A stretch of 64,000 nucleotides of DNA from Borrelia maritima (GTDB lineage: Bacteria; Spirochaetota; Spirochaetia; Borreliales; Borreliaceae): NCBI RefSeq assembly GCF_008931845.1, contig NZ_CP044535.1, forward strand, positions 434,001 to 498,000, in the 5' to 3' direction. Positions 44,058 through 51,916 of this stretch are shown piece by piece. How positions within the stretch are numbered: the stretch's first letter is position 1; every line of letters starts with the position of its first letter. The notes under the pieces were generated by a model that was given only the letters and a program-made list of their open reading frames with translations, was not told the origin of the DNA and did not search any database. Position numbers and translations under genes: made by a program.

Positions 44058-45360
44058 TTTTAGCTTTGAGAAAGCTTTAAATTTTTATAAAAATGGTGAT
44101 TTTAAGAGTTCTCTTAATAATTTAGATGTTTTTGATGAAAATTTTGATTCTCTCTCACTTAAAGCGCTTATTTATTTTAAGAAAAAGGATTATAAAGCTC
44201 TTTTATATGTTCTAAATACTTATCCTGTTGTTTTGAGTGAATACAATTTTTTAGTTAAACTTGTAAATTATGGTAAAATTGAAAAAAATAAAGATGAGCT
44301 AGGCCCTTTTGAAAATTATAATTTAGGTGTTTTTTATTTCAATTTAAAAGAATATGAACTTGCATTAAGTTGTTTTTTAAAGGCTAAAGAGCAAAAATCT
44401 GATTTTATACAAGCTTTAAACAATAGTGCTGTCTTATTTGAAATGTTAGGCAACAAGGATGAGGCCTTGAAATTATTTTTTAAGGCTAAGGATTTGGATC
44501 AAAATAATTCTCTTGTTAAGCTTAATATTTGGCTTTTAAAAAATAGTGAATCTCTTAAAACAGAAAGTTTTTTAAAAGTAGACAAAAATTTTTTTGATGC
44601 CAATCTTGCTCTTATTGTTAATTATTTAATGTATTATTTCTATTCTATTGGTGAAATAAGCAGAGCAATTAGGCTTTCTGAAAAATTTTTAACAGATTCT
44701 CATTATTCTAAGTATATTTGGCATAATAGAGGAACCATTTTTCACAAAATAGGCAACATGACTCAAGCTACAACATCTTATGTTAAAGCCATTTTAAATT
44801 TTCCAAATATTTATACAATTTATAATATGCATATTGCTACAATTGAGCTTTTAAAATTTTCTCCCAAAAGGGCTATTGAGAGGATGGTTAGTGATTATTT
44901 TAATCTAGATTTGATATATTTTTATGCAGCCTTATTTTTTCTTAGAAATCGTGATTTTGAGGATGCCTATTTTTATATAAAAAAACTTTGTGAGCTTAAT
45001 CCAGGGCCTTATTTAAAATTTTTAAAATTACTTGAGTCTAGTGAGGATATGTTAATTGAGAATTTGCTTGAAGAATTTGCGATATCTTTAAAAGTCAATT
45101 GGTATTTAGAATATTTATTTTTTATTGATAATTCTTTAAATTTGAGAGATCCTATTTTTATTTTTGATCACAATATAAGGGTGAATACATATATTTGGAG
45201 AATTAAAGATGAATGCATTGAATTAAAATTTAGCAATAATGAGGAAAAAATAGTTCAAGCGGCCTTGAATGAGGAGGACGTTTGTTCTAAAAGTGACATT
45301 TCTATTGCGGATTTTCAAAATTTAATAGAAGCTTATAAAGAATTTAGAATAAATTACTAA
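44050..45360 (+). CDS. TPR-repeat protein
   Basis: 436 residues with several tetratricopeptide-like repeats: NFSFEKALNFYKNGDFKSSL at the start, YNLGVFYFNLKEYELALSCFLKAKEQ, ALNNSAVLFEMLGNKDEALKLFFKAKD (near 125), and IWHNRGTIFHKIGNMTQATTSYVKAI (near 226). No signal peptide or membrane segment. Start codon overlaps the end of the LamG/FN3 gene, so the two are translationally coupled and may act together, although one appears exported and the other cytosolic. Confidence 0.85.
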   Translation: MNNFSFEKALNFYKNGDFKSSLNNLDVFDENFDSLSLKALIYFKKKDYKALLYVLNTYPVVLSEYNFLVKLVNYGKIEKNKDELGPFENYNLGVFYFNLKEYELALSCFLKAKEQKSDFIQALNNSAVLFEMLGNKDEALKLFFKAKDLDQNNSLVKLNIWLLKNSESLKTESFLKVDKNFFDANLALIVNYLMYYFYSIGEISRAIRLSEKFLTDSHYSKYIWHNRGTIFHKIGNMTQATTSYVKAILNFPNIYTIYNMHIATIELLKFSPKRAIERMVSDYFNLDLIYFYAALFFLRNRDFEDAYFYIKKLCELNPGPYLKFLKLLESSEDMLIENLLEEFAISLKVNWYLEYLFFIDNSLNLRDPIFIFDHNIRVNTYIWRIKDECIELKFSNNEEKIVQAALNEEDVCSKSDISIADFQNLIEAYKEFRINY

Positions 45361-45387
45361 TATTCGTAATTTATTTAGTTTATTTTA

Positions 45388-45417
45388 TTGACAATAATAA
45401 TATCTCTAAGATATTAT
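45388..45417 (+). promoter_or_regulatory. Promoter of the tRNA-Ser pair
   Basis: TTGACA (45388-45393), 18-base spacer, TATTAT (45412-45417), 14 bases before the first tRNA-Ser. Confidence 0.75.
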
Positions 45418-45431
45418 GTATTAATGTTATA

Positions 45432-45520
45432 GGAGAGATGCCAGAGTGGTCGAATGGGGCTTCCTGCTAAGAAGTTGTCCTTTTAAAAGGGGACCATGGG
45501 TTCGAATCCCATTCTCTCCG
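45432..45520 (+). tRNA. tRNA-Ser (GCT)
   Basis: Class II tRNA with acceptor GGAGAGA/TCTCTCC, discriminator G, anticodon GCT in CTGCTAA, and a long variable arm (TTGTCCTTTTAAAAGGGGACC). 89 bases. Confidence 0.97.
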
Positions 45521-45576
45521 TGATTGTTTAAATCTTGACAGTGTGTACTTTATTGATTAAAGTTTGTTTTAACTCT

Positions 45577-45663
45577 GGAGAGGTGGCAGAGTGGTTTAAT
45601 GCTACGGTCTTGAAAACCGTTGTAGGTGTAAGCCTACCGTGAGTTCGAATCTCACCCTCTCCG
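45577..45663 (+). tRNA. tRNA-Ser (TGA)
   Basis: Class II tRNA with acceptor GGAGAGG/CCTCTCC, discriminator G, anticodon TGA in CTTGAAA, and a variable arm TGTAGGTGTAAGCCTACC. It follows the GCT isoacceptor by 56 bases. Confidence 0.97.
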
Positions 45664-45687
45664 TAATTATTGTATTTGATTTTGGTA

Positions 45688-46410
45688 TTAAGATTTAAGG
45701 GCATAGATTTTATTTGGCCGATATTCATTCTCTGTGTTTTCGTATATGGGAAATTGAAACTCAATTTTATCACATTCATTACAATCAATTAATAATGGAT
45801 CATAAAAGACTATAATTTGGTTATTTTTAAAATAATATTTGTATTTTGGAAAGATTGTTGTGAATTTTTTTTCCAATTCTTTTGGATTTTGTTTAGCTTT
45901 TACGTAAAAATCTTTAATTTTGCTTTTTATTTGTTCTTTTAATACGTTTATGAGAGAATCTAGTTGATCCTTTGATATTATTTCTGCAATTTCTATTTTT
46001 TTGCTTCCTTTCAAGTTTAAAGAGTGATATTTTAAGAGAGCGCTTGATTCTTTTTCTTTTAAGGATTCTTTATATAAAATAGATGTAATGCCAATATTTT
46101 CATTTTTAAATATTGTAAAGCTGGAAAAATAAAAATATTCATTTTTTGAGTTTTTATTTTTTAATATTTTGTTTTCAATATCTTTTTCCCATTTTTTTAT
46201 AAAATTTTCAAATTCAAAGTTTTTATTTTCCATAAAAGGAATTTTTGCGTCTATGTGGAGAATATTATTGTTTTTTAATATTTTTTTTTCTTTAATATTT
46301 TTAGTTTTAATGATTAATTCGGAATTAACCATATTTGAGGCTGATTTAGAACATGATAAAGCAAATAAGGCAAATAATATTAAAATAAGAATGATTATTT
46401 TAGTTCTCAC
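45688..46410 (-). CDS. Predicted lipoprotein, possibly DUF3298-like
   Basis: 240 residues with signal peptide MRTKIIILILILFALFALSC; Cys20 follows lipobox FALSC. The mature domain has a pattern like DUF3298 and its N-terminal partner, seen in cell-wall proteins such as RsiV and PdaC: FSSFTIFKNENIGITSILYK, LLKYHSLNLKG, then FPKYKYYFKNNQIIVFYDPLLI. The match is by eye and uncertain. Coded between two tRNA groups on the opposite strand. Confidence 0.75.
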   Translation of the reverse strand: MRTKIIILILILFALFALSCSKSASNMVNSELIIKTKNIKEKKILKNNNILHIDAKIPFMENKNFEFENFIKKWEKDIENKILKNKNSKNEYFYFSSFTIFKNENIGITSILYKESLKEKESSALLKYHSLNLKGSKKIEIAEIISKDQLDSLINVLKEQIKSKIKDFYVKAKQNPKELEKKFTTIFPKYKYYFKNNQIIVFYDPLLIDCNECDKIEFQFPIYENTENEYRPNKIYALKS

Positions 46411-46434
46411 AACTTCTCCATTTTCTGCTGAATG

Positions 46435-46474
46435 TTTTTATTGTAATAAATAGTAATTTTTATTACAATAAAAA
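46435..46474. repeat. Perfect 16-bp inverted repeat upstream of tRNA-Arg
   Basis: Arms TTTTTATTGTAATAAA (46435-46450) and TTTATTACAATAAAAA (46459-46474) with an 8-base spacer. It lies in the gap between the divergent lipoprotein gene and tRNA-Arg, where both promoters must be. An operator or a two-way hairpin are both possible. Confidence 0.7.
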
Positions 46475-46484
46475 TTAATTGTTT

Positions 46485-46558
46485 GTGTCCATAGCTCAGC
46501 TGGATAGAGCGTTAGATTGCGATTCTTAAGGTCGGAGGTTCAAGTCCTCTTGGACACG
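46485..46558 (+). tRNA. tRNA-Arg (GCG)
   Basis: Acceptor GTGTCCA/TGGACAC, discriminator G, D-loop AGCTGGATA with the A20 arginine identity base, and anticodon loop TTGCGAT giving GCG. The anticodon stem has one T-T mismatch. Most bacteria read CGY with an ACG (inosine) tRNA instead. Confidence 0.95.
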
Positions 46559-46575
46559 AAAAAGTTTGTTATTTT

Positions 46576-46662
46576 GGAGAGATGGCCGAGTGGTTTAAGG
46601 CGCACGCTTGGAAAGCGTGTATACGGTAAAATGTATCATGGGTTCGAATCCCATTCTCTCCG
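46576..46662 (+). tRNA. tRNA-Ser (GGA)
   Basis: Class II tRNA with acceptor GGAGAGA/TCTCTCC, discriminator G, anticodon GGA in TTGGAAA, and variable arm TGTATACGGTAAAATGTATCA. SRP RNA begins four bases after it. Confidence 0.97.
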
Positions 46663-46665
46663 ATT

Positions 46666-46758
46666 CCTAGGGCCCGTACTATCAAATGTTGCTAAACCCC
46701 GTCAGGACTGGAAGGTAGCAGCGGTAGGCAATTTTTTGGTGAGTACGCAAGTCTTAGG
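46666..46758 (+). ncRNA. ffs: Signal recognition particle RNA (4.5S)
   Basis: Small bacterial SRP RNA, about 93 bases. The conserved domain IV motif GTCAGGACTGGAAGGTAGCAG is at 46699-46719, and the ends CCTAGGGCCCGTACT and AGTACGCAAGTCTTAGG pair to close the hairpin. It binds Ffh for co-translational targeting. It follows tRNA-Ser so closely that they probably share a transcript. Confidence 0.93.
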
Positions 46759-46888
46759 TTTAATTTTCATCCAAAATGCAATGTTTTATTCTGTATTAAA
46801 ATATGGATTTGTCTTTTTGGAACTTTCAAGTTTGTTATATTTTCTTGGGAAGGTTTTTTTAGATATTTTTTGTGCTTTATAAAATTCT

Positions 46889-46919
46889 TTGACAATTCTT
46901 TTAAAATAATGGTTATAAG
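46889..46919 (+). promoter_or_regulatory. Promoter upstream of dnaX
   Basis: TTGACA (46889-46894) with TTATAA (46913-46918) or TATAAG (46914-46919) at 18-19 bases, about 70 bases before the dnaX start. Confidence 0.5.
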
Positions 46920-46988
46920 ATATAAATATGTTGTATAGTATGTATTTATAGTATTTTGCTTATTAAAGCATTGGGAGGTAAAAAGTTA

Positions 46989-48671
46989 ATGGCGTCTTCA
47001 AGAGGCACTGCTCTTAAGAAACGCCCCAGAGATTTTCACTCTCTTGAAGGGCAAGATTTTGTTGTTGAAACTCTAAAGCATTCTATAGAGAAAAATAAAA
47101 TAGCAAATGCTTACATTTTTTCAGGACCAAGGGGTGTTGGTAAGACTTCATCAGCTAGGGCTTTTGCTAGATGTTTAAATTGTAAGAATGGCCCCACAGT
47201 TATGCCTTGTGGAGAGTGTAGTAATTGTAAGTCTATTGAGAATGATAGCAGTCTTGATGTTGTCGAAATTGATGGTGCTTCAAATACTTCGGTTCAAGAT
47301 ATTAGACAAATTAAAGAAGAGATAATGTTTCCTCCTGCAATTTCTAAATATAGAATATATATTATCGATGAAGTTCATATGCTTTCCAATTCTGCTTTTA
47401 ATGCTCTTTTAAAGACAATTGAAGAGCCCCCAAATTATATTGTTTTTATTTTTGCCACCACAGAGTCACACAAGCTTCCAGAGACAATAAAAAGCAGATG
47501 TCAGCATTTTAGTTTTAAACTTTTATCCTTAGAAAAGATTTATAATATGCTTAAAAAGGTTTGTTTTGAGGATCATATTAAATATGAAGATGAGGCTTTA
47601 AAATGGATTGCATATAAGAGTAGTGGTAGTGTAAGAGATGCTTATACGCTTTTTGATCAGATAGTTTCTTTTACTAATTCTGATATTAAATTAGATCAAA
47701 TAAGATCTAAGATGGGCTTGACCAATGATGAGTTCTTAGAAAAGTTGTCGGTTAGCATTCTTAGTGAAGATGTGAAAGAATTAATTTGCGTTCTTGATTC
47801 TATTTTTTTGGCCGGAGTGTCTTATGAGCAATTTCTGTTAGATTCAATCGAATTTTTTAGAGAGGCATTATTTTTAAAGATAGGCGTTAAAAATTTTGAG
47901 TTTATTGGTATTAAATCTGAGAGCTTGAGAAAAAAATTAATTAATTTTGATTTGAACTATCTTGAGAGAATTATTGTCGTTTTGCTTGAAACTTACAGGG
48001 ATTTGCAATTTTCGGTTAATCCAAGATATGAGCTTGAGATTAATTTTATTAAAATTTTAAGACTTAAAAACTATATTCCAAATCATGTTTTAATAAAACA
48101 AATTCAAAGGCTTGAAGACAACTTGTTAGAAAGCATGGCTTTGGATTCAAAAAATTTTGATGTTTTAGCAAATAATAATAGTGAAGATGATTTAACCTTT
48201 ATTTCATCAAAACTTAGCTTAAAAAATGAATTTCCCAAAGTCAAATCTTTAGGAAAAGAGCAAGTTGGCTATGATGAAAATTTGTCAGCAAAAACTTATG
48301 AAAATCTTTTAGAGACTAATGAGATTGATGAGATTGATGAGATTTTTATTGAGGATGATGATTCAAGTAAAGCAAATGATTTTATGGATATAAGAGATAA
48401 GTTTATTTATATTGTTTCAAGATATGTTCAAACCTTAGTTCATTCAGGAGAAATCGTTATTAATGACAATGTTCTTTATTATAAGGTGTTTAGTGAATTT
48501 GAGTATAATGAGCTTCAAAATTATAAAGGTGAGATAAGATCTGAATTTTATAAAGAATTTCCAAGTTTAAACATTGTGTTTCAGAAAAATTTCAAAAGCC
48601 TTGAAAAGGATTTTGAAAAATTAGAAACTGTAAAAAATATTTTTGGAGCAAGTGAAGTTTTGGAGGTATAA
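46989..48671 (+). CDS. dnaX: DNA polymerase III subunit gamma/tau
   Basis: Clamp-loader ATPase. Walker A is GPRGVGKTSSARAF, the zinc module is RCLNCKNGPTVMPCGECSNC (four Cys), Walker B is IYIIDEVHML, and IKSRCQHF contains the arginine finger. The C-terminal ~200 residues are a divergent tau region. I start at ATG 46989 (MASSRGTALKKRP), with GGGAGG ten bases upstream; the frame is open to 46956. 560 residues. No clear frameshift signal for a gamma form. EbfC follows in the same operon. Confidence 0.95.
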   Translation: MASSRGTALKKRPRDFHSLEGQDFVVETLKHSIEKNKIANAYIFSGPRGVGKTSSARAFARCLNCKNGPTVMPCGECSNCKSIENDSSLDVVEIDGASNTSVQDIRQIKEEIMFPPAISKYRIYIIDEVHMLSNSAFNALLKTIEEPPNYIVFIFATTESHKLPETIKSRCQHFSFKLLSLEKIYNMLKKVCFEDHIKYEDEALKWIAYKSSGSVRDAYTLFDQIVSFTNSDIKLDQIRSKMGLTNDEFLEKLSVSILSEDVKELICVLDSIFLAGVSYEQFLLDSIEFFREALFLKIGVKNFEFIGIKSESLRKKLINFDLNYLERIIVVLLETYRDLQFSVNPRYELEINFIKILRLKNYIPNHVLIKQIQRLEDNLLESMALDSKNFDVLANNNSEDDLTFISSKLSLKNEFPKVKSLGKEQVGYDENLSAKTYENLLETNEIDEIDEIFIEDDDSSKANDFMDIRDKFIYIVSRYVQTLVHSGEIVINDNVLYYKVFSEFEYNELQNYKGEIRSEFYKEFPSLNIVFQKNFKSLEKDFEKLETVKNIFGASEVLEV

Positions 48672-48674
48672 AAT

Positions 48675-48974
48675 ATGGCAGTAAATCCGTTAGATTTTTT
48701 GAAAAATATGTCTAGTGTTAAAAGTGATATTGATAATATTAAAAAGGAAATGTCTAAAATTACGGTTTGTGGTAAAGCGGGCAGCAATATTGTTGCTATT
48801 GAAATGGACGGCGAATTTAATGTTAAAAAAGTTTCAATTAATAAGGAATTTTTTGATGATTTAGACAATGATGCTTTTGAACAAATGGTTAAAGCTGCTT
48901 TAAATGATGCTGTTTCTAAGGTTAAAGAAGAGATAAAATTAAAAACTATGGGAGTTCTTCCTTTTGGAATGTAG
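48675..48974 (+). CDS. ebfC: Nucleoid-associated DNA-binding protein EbfC (YbaB family)
   Basis: 99-residue dimeric YbaB-family protein. NPLDFLKNMSSVKSDIDNIKKEMSKI is the long helix, followed by the strands VCGKAGSNIVAIEMDGEFNVKKVSI, and the C-terminal helix ending MGVLPFGM. In B. burgdorferi it is known to coat DNA and to bind near erp operators (TGTnACA), and to be co-transcribed with dnaX. It begins three bases after the dnaX stop. Confidence 0.95.
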   Translation: MAVNPLDFLKNMSSVKSDIDNIKKEMSKITVCGKAGSNIVAIEMDGEFNVKKVSINKEFFDDLDNDAFEQMVKAALNDAVSKVKEEIKLKTMGVLPFGM

Positions 48975-49117
48975 GTGTTAATTTTGTAAAGGTCATATTT
49001 TGATTTTTCAATATAAATAATTTTAAGCGCTTTGTAGCTTATGTTATTCCTTATAAATTTAATTAATTATTTAATTATTTTTTTAATTAATATATGTTCT
49101 AAATTTTGGAGGTATTT

Positions 49118-49624
49118 ATGTCAATGTTATTTCAAAAAACTTTATGTATTATTAAACCAGATGGGGTTAGGAGGGGCCTAATTGGTGATATAGTTGCTAG
49201 ATTTGAAAGGGTGGGTTTAAAAATTGTGGCTGCTAAAATGCTTATTGTTGATGAGAGTCTAGCAAAAAAACATTATTTGTATGATGATATTGCTCTTAGG
49301 CACAGTGAGGCAGTCTGGAAGTCTTTAATTAAATTTATTTCAAATGTTCCTGTTTTTGCATTTATTGTTGAAGGAGTTGAAAGCATTGAGGTTGTTAGAA
49401 AGCTTTGTGGCGCTACTGAGCCAAAATTAGCCATTCCCGGAACAATACGAGGAGATTTTTCACATCATAGTTTTAAATATTCAAATGAGAAGGGTTTTTC
49501 AATTTATAATGTGATTCATGCATCTGCAAATGAAGTAGATGCGATTCGTGAAATACCAATTTGGTTTAAAGATAATGAAATTTTAAATTATAAAAGAGAT
49601 GATGAATGTGAGCATTATTATTGA
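49118..49624 (+). CDS. ndk: Nucleoside diphosphate kinase
   Basis: Balances nucleoside triphosphates by phosphate transfer through a histidine. KTLCIIKPDGVRRGLIGDIV near the N-terminus is the family start, IPGTIRGDFSHHSF is the nucleotide-binding Arg loop, and YNVIHASANEVDA carries the catalytic His. In most relatives this reads N-x-x-H-G-S-D; here Ala and Ala replace Gly and Asp. GGAGG lies five bases before the ATG. 168 residues is slightly longer than the usual 140-150. Confidence 0.95.
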   Translation: MSMLFQKTLCIIKPDGVRRGLIGDIVARFERVGLKIVAAKMLIVDESLAKKHYLYDDIALRHSEAVWKSLIKFISNVPVFAFIVEGVESIEVVRKLCGATEPKLAIPGTIRGDFSHHSFKYSNEKGFSIYNVIHASANEVDAIREIPIWFKDNEILNYKRDDECEHYY

Positions 49625-49637
49625 TTTTGATAATATG

Positions 49638-49658
49638 TTATCCCTTTGAAAGGGATAA
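49638..49658 (+). terminator. Hairpin after ndk
   Basis: TTATCCCTT-tga-AAGGGATAA-type perfect stem 13 bases after the ndk stop. The following sequence is only moderately T-rich, so the terminator strength is uncertain. Confidence 0.6.
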
Positions 49659-49912
49659 GTTTAAAGTTACTAATTTAATGGTAATCTAAAATAAAAGCAA
49701 TTCTTGTATTTGTTTTAGTTTTTTGTATTTTAGGAGAATTTTTATATAAAGAGCTGTTTTTGAAAATGGTGTTTTTATCTTACTTTTAAGTTTTACATTA
49801 AAATTTATTGTGTAAATAAATTTTGTTTAATATTGCTTTAACAGAGTTTTTAATGTTATGTTTTTATGTTTAACGAATTGTTATTGTTAATTAAAATGAG
49901 AGATTTTTAGTC

Positions 49913-50455
49913 TTGTTGAAAATTTTTATGAGAATACTTAGACTTTATTTATTATTTTTGTTTTATGCTTGTGCTTTCGATTATGATGAATATTCTAATA
50001 GGCCTGATATTGCAAAAAAGTTCCCCTCAATACAAATATTAGGAATCAAATATTATAATGTTGTATACAATAAAGAGCAAACCGTTCTAGAGTCTTTGAG
50101 TTTTAGCTATTATAATGACTATAAAATTTATAAGGCAGAGAATGGAAGGTTTTTATATCATTCGGTAGATAATGAAATTTCGGGGAAGTTTAATAATTTA
50201 GAAGGCTCTTATGTTACAAAGGATTTGGATATGAGAGATTCTGTAGAATTTAAAATAGAGGATAAAAATAATTATTATTTACTTAATTCAAATAGGATTT
50301 TATGGAAAAATAAAGATAAGAAATTGCAATCTCCTCCGAATGAGCTAGTATTAATTAGATTTAATGATAGCAGAATAAAAGGGAAAGGATTTTCCTATTT
50401 TTTAAAGAGCAATGTTTTTTATTTTGATTCTGGAGTTGAAGGAATCATGAATTGA
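49913..50455 (+). CDS. lptC: LptC-like lipoprotein
   Basis: 180 residues. An N-terminal hydrophobic stretch (LRLYLLFLFYAC) ends in a possible lipobox FYAC, so the protein is anchored to the inner membrane as a lipoprotein or by this helix. The rest resembles the LptC/OstA beta-jelly roll: YKAENGRFLYHSVDNEISGKFNNLEGSYV, then FKIEDKNNYYLLNSNRILW. Context is decisive: LptA- and LptB-like genes follow with overlaps. The start is uncertain: TTG at 49913 or 49916, or ATG at 49928; none has a good ribosome site. Confidence 0.7.
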   Translation: MLKIFMRILRLYLLFLFYACAFDYDEYSNRPDIAKKFPSIQILGIKYYNVVYNKEQTVLESLSFSYYNDYKIYKAENGRFLYHSVDNEISGKFNNLEGSYVTKDLDMRDSVEFKIEDKNNYYLLNSNRILWKNKDKKLQSPPNELVLIRFNDSRIKGKGFSYFLKSNVFYFDSGVEGIMN

Positions 50456-51147
50456 GAGAATTGATTTCAATATGGATTTTTATTATTATTGTTAATAATG
50501 TTCAAGCGGCACAAGGACAATCTAAGGTTAAATCGGAAGAACTTAAGGGAAATGGAAAGAAAAATATTAATTTTACCTTTAAGTCGGATTTTGCACAAGG
50601 GGTAGTGTCTTCTTTTTATAAAAAAATTGTTTTAAAAGGTAATTCAGAAGTTATCTCATCAGATTTTAAGCTTAGAGCAGATGAAATTGAAATTTATGGA
50701 GAAAAGGGATCTTATTTTGAAGCTCGAGGCAATGTTTATTATGAAGATTATAATAATAAAATAGATGTTAAGGCGCAATTTTTGTTTTTTAATAGGAAAC
50801 TGGATAATTTTTATCTTCAAAGAGGTGTTGAGCTTGAAGATCTAGAAAATAATATGGTTATTAAGGCAGAAAGAATTGAAGGCAGTAATAAATCTCATGT
50901 TTATATTATGCAATATTCTGTTAAAATATATAAAGATGATACTTTTGCAAGAGCTGAGAATGGAACTTATAATAAAGAAGAAAAAGAAATGATCCTTGAG
51001 GGAGTTCCAGTAATTTATCAGAAAGACAATTATTATTCTGCTTCAAGAATAATTTTCAATACAGAAACTAATAGATATAAACTTGAGGGAAGTGTTGAGG
51101 GAGAGTTTACCCAGGTTGAAGATGATGCTTCTGAAGAAAAAAAATAA
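50452..51147 (+). CDS. lptA: LptA-like periplasmic protein (OstA family)
   Basis: 231 residues with an N-terminal signal peptide (LISIWIFIIIVNNVQAAQG). The OstA/LptA repeat pattern is clear: KIVLKGNSEVISSDFKLRAD EIEIYG, SYFEARGNVYYEDYNNKIDVKAQ, MVIKAERIEGSN and MILEGVPVIYQKDNYYSASRIIFN, each a beta turn with the characteristic G-N/G-x-V. The start is TTG, overlapping the preceding stop. It would form the periplasmic bridge between LptBFG-C and an outer-membrane LptD. Confidence 0.85.
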   Translation: MRELISIWIFIIIVNNVQAAQGQSKVKSEELKGNGKKNINFTFKSDFAQGVVSSFYKKIVLKGNSEVISSDFKLRADEIEIYGEKGSYFEARGNVYYEDYNNKIDVKAQFLFFNRKLDNFYLQRGVELEDLENNMVIKAERIEGSNKSHVYIMQYSVKIYKDDTFARAENGTYNKEEKEMILEGVPVIYQKDNYYSASRIIFNTETNRYKLEGSVEGEFTQVEDDASEEKK

Positions 51148-51916
51148 AATAAAAGAGATTAAGGAAAATCTTAACTTTAATTTTGTCAATAATGTTATCT
51201 TAAGAGCAGATAACATTATTAAAAAGTATGGTGAAAAGCTTGCTGTTAATGGTATTACAATCAACATTCATAAAGGTGAAGTTGTGGGGCTTCTTGGCCC
51301 AAATGGAGCCGGCAAAACAACAACATTTTATACAATTGTAGGCTTTATTAGGCCCAATGCAGGCAAAGTTTTAATAAATGATTACAATATTTCATCTCTT
51401 AATATGTATGAGCGTGCGCGGATAGGAATTGTATATCTTCCCCAGGACGCTTCAATTTTTAGGGAGCTTACGGTTGAAGAGAATATTATGGTTGCTTTAG
51501 AAAGAAGAGACGATCTGTCTAAGGCCGAGCGCAAGATAGAACTTGTAAATTTACTTAAAGAATTTGATATAAAAAGAATACAAAGTCAAAAAGCTTATAC
51601 TCTTTCTGGTGGAGAGAGAAGGCGAGCAGAGATAGCAAGAGCTTTGGCTGTAAATCCCTATTTTTTACTCTTAGATGAACCTTTTGCTGGTATTGATCCT
51701 ATTGCAATTGGGGATATAAAAAACATAATAAAAATTTTAAAAGAGAGAAACATAGGTGTTCTTATTACTGATCATAATGTAAGAGATGCTTTTGATATAA
51801 TTGACAGAGCTTATATTATTTATCAGGGGCAAGTGCTTGATTCGGGTAATGTTGATTATATAGTAAGCAGCGAAAAAGCCAAAAAGCTTTATTTGGGAGA
51901 AGAATTTAGATTATGA
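51125..51916 (+). CDS. lptB: LptB-like ABC transporter ATPase
   Basis: ABC ATPase of the LptB/LivG-like branch. Walker A is LLGPNGAGKTTTFYTIVG, the Q-loop is VYLPQDASIFREL, the signature is LSGGERRRAEIAR, Walker B is FLLLDEPFAGIDP and the switch His is in VLITDHNVRD. An N-terminal extension of about 20 basic residues is unusual. Adjacent ATGs at 51122 and 51125 overlap the end of lptA. The partner permeases LptF/G are not in the window. Confidence 0.92.
   Translation: MLLKKKNKIKEIKENLNFNFVNNVILRADNIIKKYGEKLAVNGITINIHKGEVVGLLGPNGAGKTTTFYTIVGFIRPNAGKVLINDYNISSLNMYERARIGIVYLPQDASIFRELTVEENIMVALERRDDLSKAERKIELVNLLKEFDIKRIQSQKAYTLSGGERRRAEIARALAVNPYFLLLDEPFAGIDPIAIGDIKNIIKILKERNIGVLITDHNVRDAFDIIDRAYIIYQGQVLDSGNVDYIVSSEKAKKLYLGEEFRL

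Noticed and set aside
46517-46882. 121-codon plus-strand frame
   Set aside because: It runs through tRNA-Arg, tRNA-Ser and SRP RNA; the composition is that of RNA genes.
47930-47950. A-run in dnaX as a programmed frameshift site for a gamma form
   Set aside because: There is no A-AAA-AAG-type slippery site with a downstream stem at the expected place.
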